Below are positions 46,606-59,580 of a stretch of DNA of 64,000 bases, in pieces. The notes beneath the pieces are model-generated. The model worked only from the letters and a program-made list of their open reading frames with translations, did no database searches and was not told the origin of the DNA. Position numbers and translations under genes: made by a program. Numbering within the stretch: position 1 is the first letter of the stretch; the number at the start of each line of letters is the position of its first letter. The stretch comes from Megaustenia siamemsis (lineage: Eukaryota; Mollusca; Gastropoda; Stylommatophora; Ariophantidae): assembly GCA_032433765.1 (NCBI GenBank), contig JAVIAB010000046.1, positions 62,836,732-62,900,731 on the forward strand, written 5' to 3'.

Positions 46606-47530
46606 CAACAACAGTTACATGTCTATGAAGGTCAGCAGTGCAGCAAAGTTTTAGAAACGTGAGATCTTCAGTTTATGAGCAGAAGTTAAAGTGGGCCAGA
46701 AATGTAATCATAGGTTCAACAGCAATGAAATCTGATTACCATGTCTCATCGTGGGTAAACACAAAGCTTTCTAGCAAAAGTTTAAAAACAACCATACTAT
46801 TTTATAAACTCCAAATGTAGCAGTGTTCATCATTTTGACTAACGTTTCGTAAAAATGTGACTAATGTATAGGTGTCGTAATCTAGAGTTAATTGTGGTCG
46901 GGAATTCCCTATAACTGCTTCACTTCATGTCACTGAATCTTCAAGCAAATGTTGATGCCATTGACAAATTCTCTTGCCTCTGTGTATACCCAATTAGGCT
47001 GGACATTTGACTGTTCAAAATGACCTCCATCAAAAGAGAGTTCCCCTCATTCCAGTCTCCAATGCCCATGAAGAAAAAGCACATTGAAAACAAAAAACAA
47101 AACAAGCTAAAACAGTTTAATCAACTACTCTTGTCTCTGCAATAAAACTGGATGACACGTGCAGCCATTGTGCATTGTCATTTATAGCTTTATCTAGGTT
47201 AAACTCCATGCAGGCCATATTTGTCTGCATGGCCGACATTTACCCATTGAAATATTAAATTGTATGACTCATGCATGCAACAAGTTGAAACTATGAATTC
47301 ATTGTATTTTTTTTAAGTTATATTTATGTGTAATGTCTAGACACTGTGAGCTGTTTAGATTCTGTTTTAAATGTGGGTCAAATTGTTGTGGATAGTAGAC
47401 CATAAGTTGTCGCTCTCTGCTGTTTTTTTTTTTCTGGTTCAGAAAGGTTTTAACAAACTTAGTCCATAGAAAAAGTTATAACAGCAGACATTAGAAAAGT
47501 TCATAAAGGGATTAATGATTCTCTAGCCAT
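46606..47530. other. No gene seen (intron 5)
   Basis: AT-rich intronic DNA. The short open frames have no known motif and no flanking splice sites fitting the phase 1 intron. Confidence 0.45.
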
Positions 47531-47539
47531 GATTAAAGC

Positions 47540-47935
47540 AACAAATTGGGAGATTAGACACACACAAAAATTGGGAGATTAGACACACACAAAAATTGTA
47601 TAAATAAAGAGACTATCACAAGATGATCCCATGTTACAGAGCTGGTCTTCTACTGAGGCAAAAGTACAGAGACAAAGGGCTAGGAAATAAAACAAAGGGC
47701 TAGGAAATAAAACAAAGGGCTAGGAAATAAAACAAAGGGCTAGGAAATAAAACAAAGGGCTAGGAAATAAAACAAAGGGCTAGGAAATAAAACAAAGGGC
47801 TAGGAAATAAAACAAAGGGCTAGGAAATAAAACAAAGGGCTAGGAAATAAAACAAATTGTTAGGAAATAAAACAAAGGGCTAGGAAATAAAACAAATTGT
47901 TAGGAAATAAAACAGAGAGCTAGGAAATAAAATTG
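47540..47935. repeat. 20-bp tandem array (with a small 23-bp duplication before it)
   Basis: At 47545-47600 a 23-bp unit 'aaattgggagattagacaca' is doubled. From about 47672 there are 13 copies of 'aaagggctaggaaataaaac', the last ones with 'ttgtt' or 'gagagc' variants. Confidence 0.94.
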
Positions 47936-48421
47936 TAAAAAAACCTAAAAATTATCATTTTGGCTTTTATTCTTTTTCTTGGTCAACTGGTGCAATTATA
48001 GGCTGGAGAATAATGGGTGCATGTCCATTACAGTTGCCTGAAGGTGTTTGTGTTGATGTTTTTGTGCCCCCCACCCCCCATACAAAATGACTTTAACCCA
48101 ACTGTGATATGAACCTGTGTCCACCTGTTTTGAAGAATAGCAATTGTTTTTATCCGTGTGGTCACCCACTGACAAAAAAATAATAGATAAAATTAGATCT
48201 ATGGATAAAAATGAAGTCTATGTTCCAATAGAAGACTAGCCTCAAGATATAAATGTTAGAACATTTTATGTTGTCTTTCATCACTGTATTCCTGTAACTA
48301 TGCCTCTTTTTATTCTATATTTGTAACTCTTCTTCCTGCTTTCAAAAACACCACAGCAGTACATATTTATAACCAACTTCCTCTGTACTATTATATTCCT
48401 CTGTTGTCAAATTATTTGTAG
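47936..48421. other. No gene seen (intron 5, upstream of exon 6)
   Basis: Intronic flank. It contains a pyrimidine-rich approach to the exon 6 acceptor and nothing else recognisable. Confidence 0.5.
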
Positions 48422-48642
48422 AGCAACAAGGCCAGTCTCCGCATAACAACAGTGGAGCACCAACCAACACAAAGCTGACAGACTATGCTGCACTGAACGG
48501 CCTCGGCTTCCAAGTTGTTGCCTACCACATGTGCCAGGCCGATAACAACGCCACATGTATGGTGGCTGACATGGTTTCCAGCATCGCAGCCCAGTTAGCA
48601 AGGGCTCCACAGTTGGTGGCTTACAAGGATCTACTGCTGCAG
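48422..48642 (+). CDS. TANC: TANC-family exon 6 of the window (NTPase, after Walker A)
   Basis: Acceptor 'aaattatttgtag', donor 'gcag|gtattc'; enters in phase 1, leaves in phase 0. The peptide starts with a polar linker ('KQQGQSPHNNSGAPTNTK') and continues 'LGFQVVAYHMCQADNNATC' and 'MVSSIAAQLARAPQLVAYKD'. This matches the TANC segment around 'VVAYHYCQADN' and 'SIAALLCRS' (from memory). A 12-bp repeat array starts about 15 bp after the donor, so the 5' splice site has almost no unique intronic context. Confidence 0.9.
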
Positions 48643-48654
48643 GTATTCCTTCTA

Positions 48655-50608
48655 ATTTTTGTATTCTTTCTGTATTATTTGTTGTATTGTTTTTTGTATT
48701 GTTTTTGTATTGTTTTTGTATTGTTTGTTGTATTATTTGTTGTATTGTTTTTTGTATTGTTTTTGTATTGTTTATGTAGTATGTGTTGTATTGTTTTTGT
48801 ATTGTATTGTTTGTTGTATTATTTGTCATATTGTTTGTTGTATTATTTGTTGTATTATGTGTTGTATTATTTGTTGTATTGTGTTTGTATTATTTGTTGT
48901 ATTATTTGTTGTATTATTTGTTGTATTATTTGTTGTATTGTTTTTGTATTGTTTTTGTATTATGTGTTGTATTATTTGTTGTATTGTTTGTTGTATTGTT
49001 TGTTGTATTATTTGTTGTATTATTTGTTGTATTGTTTTTGTATTATTTGTTGTATTATTTGTTGTATTATTTGTTGTATTGTTTGTTGTATTATGTGTTG
49101 TATTATTTGTTGTATTGTTTTTGTATTGTTTGTTGTATTATTTGTTGTATTATTTGTTGTATTATTTGTTGTATTGTTTTTGTATTGTTTGTTGTATTAT
49201 TTGTTGTATTATTTGTTGTATTGTTTGTTGTATTATGTGTTGTATTATTTGTTGTATTATTTGTTGTATTATTTGTTGTATTGTTTTTGTATTGTTTGTT
49301 GTATTATTTGTTGTATTATTTGTTGTATTGTTTGTTGTATTGTTTGTTGTATTATTTGTTGTATTATTTGTTGTATTATTTGTTGTATTATTTGTTGTAT
49401 TGTTTTTGTATTGTTTGTTGTATTATTTGTTGTATTATTTGTTGTATTGTTTTTTGTATTGTTTGTTGTATTGTTTGTTGTATTATTTGTTGTATTATTT
49501 GTTGTATTATTTGTTGTATTATTTGTTGTTTTATTTGTTGTATTGTTTTTGTATTGTTTGTTGTATTATTTGTTGCATTGTTTTTGTATTGTTTGTTGTA
49601 TTTTTTGTTGTATTATTTGTTGTATTATTTGTTGTATTGTTTTTGTATTGTTTGTTGTATTATTTGTTGTATTATTTGTTGTATTATTTGTTGTATTATT
49701 TGTTGTATTATTTGTTGTATTGTTTTAGTATTGTTTTTGAATCACTTGTATTGTTTTTGTATTATTTGTTGTAATATTTGTTGTATTGTTTGTTGTATTA
49801 TTTGTTGTATTATTTGTTGTATTATTTGTTGTATTACTTTTTGTATTGTTTTTGTATTGTTTTTGTATTATTTGTTGTATTATTTGTTGTATTATTTGTT
49901 GTATTATTTGTTGTATTGTTTGTTGTATTGTTTTTTTATTGTTTTTGAATTACTTGTTGTATTGTTTTTGTATTATTTGTTGTATTATTTGTTGTATTAT
50001 TTGTTGTATTATTTGTTGTATTATTTGTTGTATTACTTGTTGTATTGTTTTTGTATTGTTTTTGTATTATTTGTTGTATTATTTGTTGTATTATTTGTTG
50101 TATTGTTTGTTGTATTATGTGTTGTAATATTTGTTGTATTATTTGTTGTATTATTTGTTGTATTTTTTGTTGTATTGTTTTTGTATTGTTTTTGAATTAC
50201 TTGTTGTATTGTTTTTGTATTATTTGTTGTATTATTTGTTGTATTATTTGTTGTATTGTTTTTGTATTGTTTTTGAATTACTTGTTGTATTGTTTTTGTA
50301 TTATTTGTTGTATTATTTGTTGTATTATTTGTTATATTATTTGTTGTATTGTTTTTGTATTGTTTTTGTATTGTTTTTGAATTACTTGTTGTATTGTTTT
50401 TGTATTATTTGTTGTATTATTTGTTGTATTGTTTGTTGTATTGTTTTTGTATTATTTGTTGTATTATTTGTTGTATTGTTTGTTGTATTGTTTTGTATTA
50501 TTTGTTGTATTATTTGTTGTATTGTTTGTTGTATTATTTGTTGTATTATTTGTTGTATTGTTTTTGTATTATTTGTTGTATTATTTGTTGTATTATTTGT
50601 TGTATTTC
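48655..50608. repeat. 12-bp tandem array (TTGTTGTATTAT type)
   Basis: About 165 copies of a 12-bp unit such as 'ttgttgtattat' or 'ttgttgtattgt', with interspersed 11-bp 'tttttgtattg' units that shift frame. Rare 'ttgaattac' variants mark a higher-order repeat near 49735-50390. Long Tyr/Cys/Val/Phe-rich open frames here are by-products. Confidence 0.95.
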
Positions 50609-50679
50609 ATTGATGAATTTATTTGTTTTTAATTTCATTATTTAAAGTGATGTATGAAAAGAGCATAGCAGTCACACAG

Positions 50680-51048
50680 GGTTTAACACTGACTCATCAA
50701 TTCACTAAACATGGGTTTAACACTGACTCATCAATTCACTAAACATGGGTTTAGCACTGACTCATCAGTTCATTAAACATGGGTTTAGCACTGACTCATC
50801 AGTTCATTAAACATGGGTTTAGCACTGACTTATCAGTTAGTAATCATGGGTTTAACACTGATCCATCAATTCACTAAACATGGGTTTAACACTGATCCAT
50901 CAATTCACTAAACATGGGTTTAACACTGACTCATCAATTCACTAAACATGGGTTTAGCACTGACTCATCAGTTCATTAAACATGGGTTTAGCACTGACTC
51001 ATCAGTTCATTAAACATGGGTTTAGCACTGACTCATCAGTTCATTAAA
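50680..51048. repeat. 34-bp tandem array, left of the giant palindrome
   Basis: About 11 copies of a unit starting 'acatgggtttagcactgact', including rare variants ('ttatcagttagtaatc', 'gatccatcaattcac'). It is interrupted at 51049 by the palindrome and resumes at 61171 in the same orientation. Confidence 0.93.
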
Positions 51049-51905
51049 AGTAGTATACAAGGGTCCATCTGGATAGCATTTAGGCGCGAATTAACAAAGA
51101 TATTTAAGAGGCGCCTTTAGCGCCTAATGTACACGAGAGACAAGGGGAGTTAACCATGACATTTCGTGTCCTGATGTTGACCTCTAGTCCCGGTGACCCC
51201 GGAAGTGACGTGTTCATGTCTGGTGTGTGCTGAATTTGGAGTTCTTGATGCACTTGATTGATAGTGATAGGTTAGTAGATTAGACAACAGCATTGAAAAA
51301 CAATCAAAATAAAACAAAAGACGAAGATATATTTTATTCTTTTATTATCTCAATAGGTGTATAACATACAGTGGATATTATATAACATTACAAACATATT
51401 TAGTACACTGAGTAAATATATAGTACACGGATAACATTTATTTATAGCTATGTAGTTGGGTGTCTGCTTAGTTCTATGTCATAAATGAATCATAAGGGGT
51501 GAAACTGTTAGAGATTGCTGTGTAGTCTAAACTGGTAGTGTAAAGAGTTAAATATCTAAAGGCGTAGTCGAGACGTTATCATCAGCTACCTTTCTTTTTA
51601 TATAGAAATAGGAAAGAGCGTTCTCTCCATTTATCCCTATCATCGCGCCTTCCTTCTCTCTCTCTCTCTCTCTTTCTCCCCTATCCTCTCTTAGACTTCT
51701 AACCTATCAGTCCACCCTCCACCTCTCCCTTTAGCTCCCCCGCCCTCCCTCATATTTTTAGCGTCCCTCCTATTGTAACACTTAATTATTCTCACCATTT
51801 ATACCTAGCATCTCGCCTTCTTTCTCATAGGCTTCTCACTCTCTCTCTCTCGCTCTCTCTCTCTTCTAACCCCTACTAGACTTCTCTCCTACCATTCCAC
51901 CTTTC

Positions 51906-51950
<45 letters not shown>

Positions 51951-52358
51951 ACCTCGCCTAGCGTTCCGCCTTCATTCGTATTTTTACCTTACCGCCAGTG
52001 TAACACATTAATAACATTGAATATCAATTACAAAAAGACTTGAAATATCTACTTTTTAAAGAACCAATAAGATAAACATATGAAAAACGAAGGAATAATA
52101 CACTCGACAAGGCTTAACATACGTACTTTATACACATCACCATTAATACAACTGAAATTCCTTTAATGATAACCTATCACATCGTTATGAGCTAAGAGAA
52201 AAACAGAAAAAAAAAAAATTCAACTTACACCGTAAAATATTCCACTACAACACAGACCGCTAGACTGACCAGTACTATGAAAATAAACGTCCGTGAATCA
52301 AACACGCTTATAACACGAAGTCTCACATCCGACTAGTTTAAATATAATCTGGTAAATA
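51049..52358. repeat. Palindrome left arm, outer unique part
   Basis: Mirrors 59856-61164. Near the tip it has a small hairpin 'aggcgc-cttta-gcgcct' (51109-51125) and another 'taggcgcg' just outside, possibly a subterminal binding motif. Further in are CT runs (about 51655, 51840, 51910-51948, the last matching the GA run at 60253-60299) in AT-rich sequence. No open frame of note. Confidence 0.85.
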
Positions 52359-53150
52359 AAAGTTAGGAGGCAAGGGCAGAAACCTAGGAGGCAAGGGCAG
52401 AAACCAAAGAGGTAAGGGCAGAAACCTAGAAGGCAGGGGCAGAAACCTAAGACGCAAGGGTAGAAACCTAAGAGGCAAGGTCAGAAACCTAGGAGGCAAG
52501 GTCAGAAACCTAGGAGGCAAGGGCAGAAACCTAGGAGGCAAGGACAGAAAACTAGGAAGCAAAGGTTGAAAACAAGGAGGGAAGATCAGAAATCTAGGAA
52601 GCTGTGTTAGAAAACAAGGAGGGAAGGTCAGAAAGGACATGGTCACCTATCGGAACTTTTGTCCCTCATATGCTATTTCAAAAGTTGTCTTTGTCAATTC
52701 AAAAGCTGTCTTTGTCAATTCAAAAGTTGTCCTCTGTACGGCAGAAAACAAGGCGGGAAGGTCAGAAATCTAGGAAGCTGTGTTAGAAAACAAGGAGGGA
52801 AGGTCAGAAACCAAAGAGGCGAAGGTCAGAAACCTAGGAGGCAAGGTCAGAAACCTACAAGGCAAGGTCAGAAACCTAGGAGGCAAGGGCAGAAACCAAA
52901 GAGGCAAGGGCAGAAACCCAGGAGGCAAGGGCAGAAACCTAGGAGGCAAGGGCAGAAACCTAGGAGGTAAGGGCAGAAACCTAAGAGGCAAAGACAGAAA
53001 CCAAAGAGGGAAGGTCAGAAACCTATGAGGGAAGGTCAGAAACCTAGGAGGCAAGGTCAGAAACCTAGGAGGCAAGGGCAGAAACCAAAGAGGCAAGGGC
53101 AGAAACCTAAGAGGCAAGGACAGAAAACTAGGAAGCAAAGGCTGTTGGTC
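52359..53150. repeat. Palindrome left arm, 21-bp array
   Basis: Copies of 'aggaggcaagggcagaaacc' plus one base, with 'aag' and 'gtcag' variants, in two blocks separated by a unique stretch (about 52636-52745). The mirror is 57505-57905 plus 59591-59855, split by the LINE insertion. Confidence 0.9.
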
Positions 53151-54600
53151 AAATCGAAAATATTTTACCCACAGAACACAAAAATGTAGGCTCATACTCA
53201 AAAAATCGACCTCAACACCATAAAAAGGTACTCACATAGTCATACTAGTTAGACACATCGAACAGATAGTTACATCCAAAGTCCCAAAAAGAGTGGCCAA
53301 ATCACTAACATTTTACCTCCAGAACACAAAAAAAATTTTAACTCATAAGCGAAAAAGTCGACCTCAAACCCTAAAAATCTACTCACATAGTCATAATAGT
53401 TAGACACATCGAACAGATAGTTACATCCAAACTCCCAAAAAGAGTGGCCAAATCACTAACATTTTACCTCCAGAACACAAAAAAAAATTTAACTCATAAG
53501 CGAAAAAGTCGACCTCAAAACCCTAAAAATCTACTCACATAGTCATAATAGTTAGACACATCGAACAGATAGTTACAGCCAAAGCCCCAAAAAATGTTTG
53601 GTCAAATCGAAAATATTTTACACACAGAACACAAAAATGTAGGCTCATACTCAAAAAATCGACCTTAACACCATAAAAAAGGTACTCACATAGTCATACT
53701 AGTTAGACACATCGAACAGATAGTTACATCCAAAGTCCCAAAAAGAGTGGCCAAATCACTAACATTTTACCTCCAGAACACAAAAATGTAGGCTCATACT
53801 CAAAAAAGCGACCTCAAAACAATAAAAATCTACTCACATAGTCATACTAGTTAGACACATCGAACAGATAGTTACAGCCAAAGTCCCAAAAAAGTTTGGT
53901 CAAATCGAAAATATTTTACCCACAGAACACAAAAATGTAGGCTCATACTCAAAAAATCGACCTCAACACCATAAAAAGGTACTCACATAGTCATACTAGT
54001 TAGACACATCGAACAGATAGTTACATCCAAAGTCCCAAATCACTAACATTTTACCTCCAGAACACAAAAATGTAGGCTCATACTCAAAAAAGCGACCTCA
54101 AAACCATAAAAATCTACTCACATAGTCATACTAGTTAGACACATCGAACAGATAGTTACAGCCAAAGTCCCAAAAAAGATTGGTCAAATCGAAAATATTT
54201 TACCCACAGAACACAAAAATGTAGGCTCATACTCAAAAAATCGACCTCAACACCATAAAAAGGGACTCACATAGTCATACTAGTTAGACACATCGAACAG
54301 ATAGTTACATCCAAAGTCCCAAATCACTAACATTTTACCTCCAGAACACAAAAATGTAGGCTCATACTAAAAAAGTCGACCTAAAAACCATAAAAATATA
54401 CTCACATAGTCATACTAGTTAGACACATCGAACAGATAGTTACAGCCAAAGTCCCAAAAAGACTGGCCATATAACTAACATTTTACCTCCAGAACACAAA
54501 AATTTAGGCTCATACTAAAAAAGTCGACCTAAAAATCCAGAAAAAGCTACTCACATAGTCATAATAGTTAGACACAACGAGTAGAATGTTATATTCAAGG
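53151..54600. repeat. Palindrome left arm, about 145-bp array
   Basis: About ten units, each with 'acctccagaacacaaaaatg' or 'acccacagaacacaaa', 'ctcacatagtcatactagtt' and 'cgaacagatagttaca'. Two sub-types ('ggtcaaatcgaaaatatttt' and 'ccaaatcactaacatttt') alternate. The mirror at 56205-57504 has one unit fewer. Confidence 0.9.
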
Positions 54601-55290
54601 TCCAAAAAACGTTATTTTAGACATCCCCATTGCAAAAATTTACATAAAAAAAACACTTTTAGGATTTTACCCCCTTAGCATTTTTGAGGGTTACGCCCAT
54701 AAAATCGGTAAAAATCGTAAATTTTCACGCTAGGCATACCCCCAAACTTTATTTTAGACATCCCCATTGCAAAAATTTACATAAAAAAAACACTTTTAGG
54801 ATTTTACCCCCTTAGCATTTTTGAGGGTTACGCCCCTGAAATCGATCAAAATCGTAAATTTAGCACGTAGGCTTACTTAAAACGTTATTTTAGACATCCC
54901 CATTGCAAAAATTTACATAAAAAAAACACTTTTAGGATTTTACCCCCTTAGCATTTTTGAGGGTTACGCCCATAAAATCGGTAAAAATCGTAAATTTTCA
55001 CGCTAGGCATACCCCCAAACTTTATTTTAGACATCCCCATTGCAAAAATTTACTTAAAAATCACTTTTGAAATTGTTACCCCCTTACCATTTTTGAAGGT
55101 TACGCCCATGGAATCGATAAAAATCGTAAATTTAGCACGTAGGCTTACCTAAAACTTTATTTTAGACATCCCCACACCAAAAATTAACTTAAAAATCACT
55201 TTTGAAATTGTTACCCCCCTTAAAATTTTTGAGGGTTACGCCCCTGAAATCGATAAAAAATTGAAATATAACCTCAAGGCATACCTCCCA
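54601..55290. repeat. Palindrome left arm, inner 145-bp array
   Basis: Five units containing 'acatccccattgcaaaaatt', 'gagggttacgccc' and 'aaaatcgtaaatt', the inner ones more diverged. The mirror is 55515-56205. Confidence 0.9.
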
Positions 55291-55365
55291 CATAATTTTT
55301 GACACCCCTACATATCAAACTCCAACAAAAAAACAACAAAAAGCTAGTAGTAGTAGTGGCTGTGA

Positions 55366-55439
55366 ACCCAACCTAAAAGTGCACGTGCATGCACCGAAAC
55401 TGCACCAAAACCGCACGAGAAGTAGTATGTTGGGTATGA
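55366..55439. other. Centre (spacer) of the giant palindrome
   Basis: A 74-bp non-mirrored centre between 'ggctgtga' and 'tcacagcc'. It contains nested short palindromes ('gtgcacgtgcatgcac') and, near its right side, 'agtagtatgttgggt', whose first eight bases equal the element's terminal tip. After a 3-4 base offset the pairing partly continues ('acccaac' with 'gttgggt'). Confidence 0.8.
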
Positions 55440-58033
55440 TCACAGCCACTACTACTACTAGCTTTTTGTTGTTTTTTTGTTGGAGTTTGATATGTAGGGG
55501 TGTCAAAAATTATGTGGGAGGTATGCCTTGAGGTTATATTTCAATTTTTTATCGATTTCAGGGGCGTAACCCTCAAAAATTTTAAGGGGGGTAACAATTT
55601 CAAAAGTGATTTTTAAGTTAATTTTTGGTGTGGGGATGTCTAAAATAAAGTTTTAGGTAAGCCTACGTGCTAAATTTACGATTTTTATCGATTCCATGGG
55701 CGTAACCCTCAAAAATGGTAAGGGGGTAACAATTTCAAAAGTGATTTTTAAGTAAATTTTTGCAATGGGGATGTCTAAAATAAAGTTTGGGGGTATGCCT
55801 AGCGTGAAAATTTACGATTTTTACCGATTTTATGGGCGTAACCCTCAAAAATGCTAAGGGGGTAAAATCCTAAAAGTGTTTTTTTATGTAAATTTTTGCA
55901 ATGGGGATGTCTAAAATAACGTTTTAAGTAAGCCTACGTGCTAAATTTACGATTTTGATCGATTTCAGGGGCGTAACCCTCAAAAATGCTAAGGGGTAAA
56001 ATCCTAAAAGTGGTTTTTTATGTAAATTTTTGCAATGGGGATGTCTAAAATAAAGTTTGGGGGTATGCCTAGCGTGAAAATTTACGATTTTTACCGATTT
56101 TATGGGCGTAACCCTCAAAAATGCTAAGGGGGTAAAATCCTAAAAGTGGTTTTTTATGTAAATTTTTGCAATGGGGATGTCTAAAATAACGTTTTTTGGA
56201 CCTTGAATATAACATTCTACTCGTTGTGTCTAACTATTATGACTATGTGAGTAGTTTTTTCTGGATTTTTAGGTCGACTTTTTTAGTATGAGCCTAAATT
56301 TTTGTGTTCTGGAGGTAAAATGTTAGTGATATGGCCACTCTTTTTGGGACTTTGGCTGTAACTATCTGTTCGATGTGTCTAACTAGTATGACTATGTGAG
56401 TATATTTTTATGGTTTTTAGGTCGACTTTTTTAGTATGAGCCTACATTTTTGTGTTCTGGAGGTAAAATGTTAGTGATTTGGGACTTTGGATGTAACTAT
56501 CTGTTCGATGTGTCTAACTAGTATGACTATGTGAGTCCCTTTTTATGGTGTTGAGGTCGATTTTTGAGTATGAGCCTACATTTTTGTGTTCTGTGGGTAA
56601 AATATTTTCGATTTGACCAAACTTTTTTGGGACTTTGGCTGTAACTATCTGTTCGATGTGTCTAACTAGTATGACTATGTGAGTAGATTTTTATGATTTT
56701 GAGGTCGCTTTTTTGAGTATGAGCCTACATTTTTGTGTTCTGGAGGTAAAATGTTAGTGATTTGGGACTTTGGATGTAACTATCTGTTCGATGTGTCTAA
56801 CTAGTATGACTATGTGAGTACCTTTTTATGGTGTTGAGGTCGATTTTTTGAGTATGAGCCTACATTTTTGTGTTCTGTGGGTAAAATATTTTCGATTTGA
56901 CCAAACTTTTTTGGGACTTTGGCTGTAACTATCTGTTCGATGTGTCTAACTAGTATGACTATGTGAGTAGATTTTATGGTTTTGAGGTCGCTTTTTTTAG
57001 TATGAGCCTACATTTTTGTGTTCTGGAGGTAAAATGTTAGTGATTTGGCCACTGTTTTTGGGACTTTGGATGTAACTATCTGTTCGATGTGTCTAACTAG
57101 TATGACTATGTGAGTACCTTTTTTATGGTGTTGAGGTCGATTTTTTGAGTATGAGCCTACATTTTTGTGTTCTGTGTGTAAAATATTTTCGATTTGACCA
57201 AACTTTTTTTGGGGCTTTGGCTGTAACTATCTGTTCGATGTGTCTAACTATTATGACTATGTGAGTAGATTTTTAGGGTTTTGAGGTCGACTTTTTCGCT
57301 TATGAGTTAAAATTTTTTTTGTGTTCTGGAGGTAAAATGTTAGTGATTTGGCCACTCTTTTTGGGAGTTTGGATGTAACTATCTGTTCGATGTGTCTAAC
57401 TAGTATGACTATGTGAGTACCTTTTTATGGTGTTGAGGTCGATTTTTTGAGTATGAGCCTACATTTTTGTGTTCTGTGGGTAAAATATTTTCGATTTGAC
57501 CAACAGCCTTTGCTTCCTAGTTTTCTGTCCTTGCCTCTTAGGTTTCTGCCCTTGCCTCTTTGGTTTCTGCCCTTGCCTCCTAGGTTTCTGACCTTGCCTC
57601 CTAGGTTTCTGACCTTCCCTCATAGGTTTCTGACCTTCCCTCTTTGGTTTCTGTCTTTGCCTCTTAGGTTTCTGCCCTTACCTCCTAGGTTTCTGCCCTT
57701 GCCTCCTAGGTTTCTGCCCTTGCCTCCTAGGTTTCTACCCTTGCCTCTTTGGTTTCTGCCCTTGCCTCCTAGGTTTCTGACCTTGCCTTGTAGGTTTCTG
57801 ACCTTGCCTCCTAGGTTTCTGACCTTCCCCTCTTTGGTTTCCGACCTTCCCTCCTTGTTTTCTAACACAGCTTCCTAGATTTCTGACCTTCCCGCCTTGT
57901 TTTCTGCCGTACAGAGGACAACTTTTGAATTGACAAAGACAGCTTTTGAATTGACAAAGACAACTTTTGAAATAGCATATGAGGGACAAAAGTTCCGATA
58001 GGTGACCATGTCCTTTCTGACCTTCCCTCCTTG
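55440..58033. repeat. Palindrome right arm, inner part
   Basis: Reverse complement of 52622-55365: inner 145-bp array (55515-56205), outer 145-bp array (56205-57504) with one unit fewer than the left arm, then the 21-bp array and the unique stretch up to the LINE insertion site. Confidence 0.88.
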
Positions 58034-59580
58034 AGTTATTGAGTTATTGAGTTATATGCGGGTCATCATCATTGCACTCCGAACATGTCCATAGGTGCTC
58101 AGATCCCCTCCTCAGCAATTCCCTCAGTGTCCAGCGACTGACGACTCCAGTTCTATGTTGGTTGATAAGTCTTCTTACACGGCCACCAAGTTTCTCATTT
58201 CTGGCTGTGCCCATCTTAACTCCCATTTCCATCATCCGAAGAAGCGACGTTGATCTGTGTTTGTCGAAGTCCCGTGCTCTTCCCACATCTCGGAGTGCAT
58301 TGATGATGTCCGCCCGATCCATCGGTTGCCCGTCCTCAACGACAGCGCAGCTAGCCAACCTGTCCGCTCTCTCATTTCCCCGCACTCCCGCATGTCCAGG
58401 GACATAGACAAAGGTGACCTTACGTATTTTGGATTTCTGCAACGACTCTACCATTGCATGCGTACAAAGCCCGCCTCCACTTTTTTTATCATGCTCATCG
58501 AATCACTCAGTATACATGCGTGGATGTAGTCTTGTGACTCTAACCATTTGAATGCCTTGGTCACTGCCATCACCTCCATTGTCATGCTACTCGTGGTCAT
58601 GGCGTATGCACCACTGTCTTCCTTGGCCATTCTGCCTGCCGAACGTGCTGTAAATGCCCATGCACTTCTTTCGTGTCGTCTTACAGATCCGTCTGTATAG
58701 ATGACTGCATCTTTCTCATCGGTGTTATCGCAGATGAGACCGTTGACCTCAGCATTAACCACGACCGGGTTCTGTTCCCTACTTTTCCTGTCGAGTGTGA
58801 CAATACATGAGAAAGTCCCCTTGAATGTCGTAGGCACCGGTATCCACTCCTCACCAACGCTGAGATTGGTAAGCCCACAGACCTGTTTGATGACATCTTC
58901 TGCTCGGCCCACCCATGATTTGCCTCTTTTTAGCCTGGTGCCTTTCTCTGTGTTGAGCACGTGGTGCAATGGATGCTCTGTATCTGTACTAATCTTCAGG
59001 TATGCTCGTGCTCTCCAGATCTTGATTCTGTCATCCATGGTTGGAAAGTCAAGAAGATACCTCATTGCCACACAGGGAGTGTCCCTCGTACATCCCAGGA
59101 TAATGCGCATGGCTTCATTTTGTATTTTCTCCAGCCTATCAATTTGAGTCGTACTAACAGTAAGAATGGCCAGGGCATACTCGATTGGTGCGAGGACTAA
59201 TCCCTGGAACAGAAGAGTAAGTAGCCTCTGCTCGATGTTGGCAGCTGCCATGACCTTCAAGGCGGCTAATCCTTTGCGGGATTTTGTTATCACATGGTCG
59301 ACGTGGTCCCGAAAACACAGGCTGCGATCAAACTTAACTCCGAGGTATGTCATCAACTTGTCCCTGGTCACCTCATCAGCTCCATTCGTACTACCGGTGT
59401 GGTCGTATTAACGATATGATTGTTAAGGGAGAACCATGAAACTGATGCTTTATTAGGATTAACCAAGGCACCTGAAACCCCACACCAGGAAGAAATGCGA
59501 TCGAGTTCGTCTTGCATTGTGGAGGCGATTCCCCGTCTGTCTCTTCCCTGTCGATATACCAGAATATCATCAGAATATGT
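58034..59580 (-). mobile_element. LINE C (RNase H-bearing) fragment inserted in the right arm
   Basis: Minus-strand non-LTR retrotransposon, 5'-truncated inside the reverse transcriptase at the catalytic 'YSDDILVYRQGRDR' (near 59575). It continues with the thumb ('MTYLGVKFDRSLCFRDHVDH', 'RLEKIQNEAMRIILGC') and an RNase H domain with 'IYTDGSV', 'MEVMAV', 'LSDSMSM', 'VPGHAGVRGNERADRLAS', so the acidic residues and the His are present. Two frame breaks (near 59380 and at 58448) inactivate it. An 11-bp direct repeat TTCCCTCCTTG flanks it (58023-58033 and 59581-59591). The 3' tail is (ACTCAATA)n. By domain content it fits the I-type group of LINEs. Confidence 0.92.

Noticed and set aside
48529..50613. 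Cys/Tyr/Val-rich open frames of up to 470 codons after exon 6
   Set aside because: They lie in the 12-bp array downstream of a good splice donor. Conservation with TANC proteins stops exactly at that donor and resumes in exon 7.
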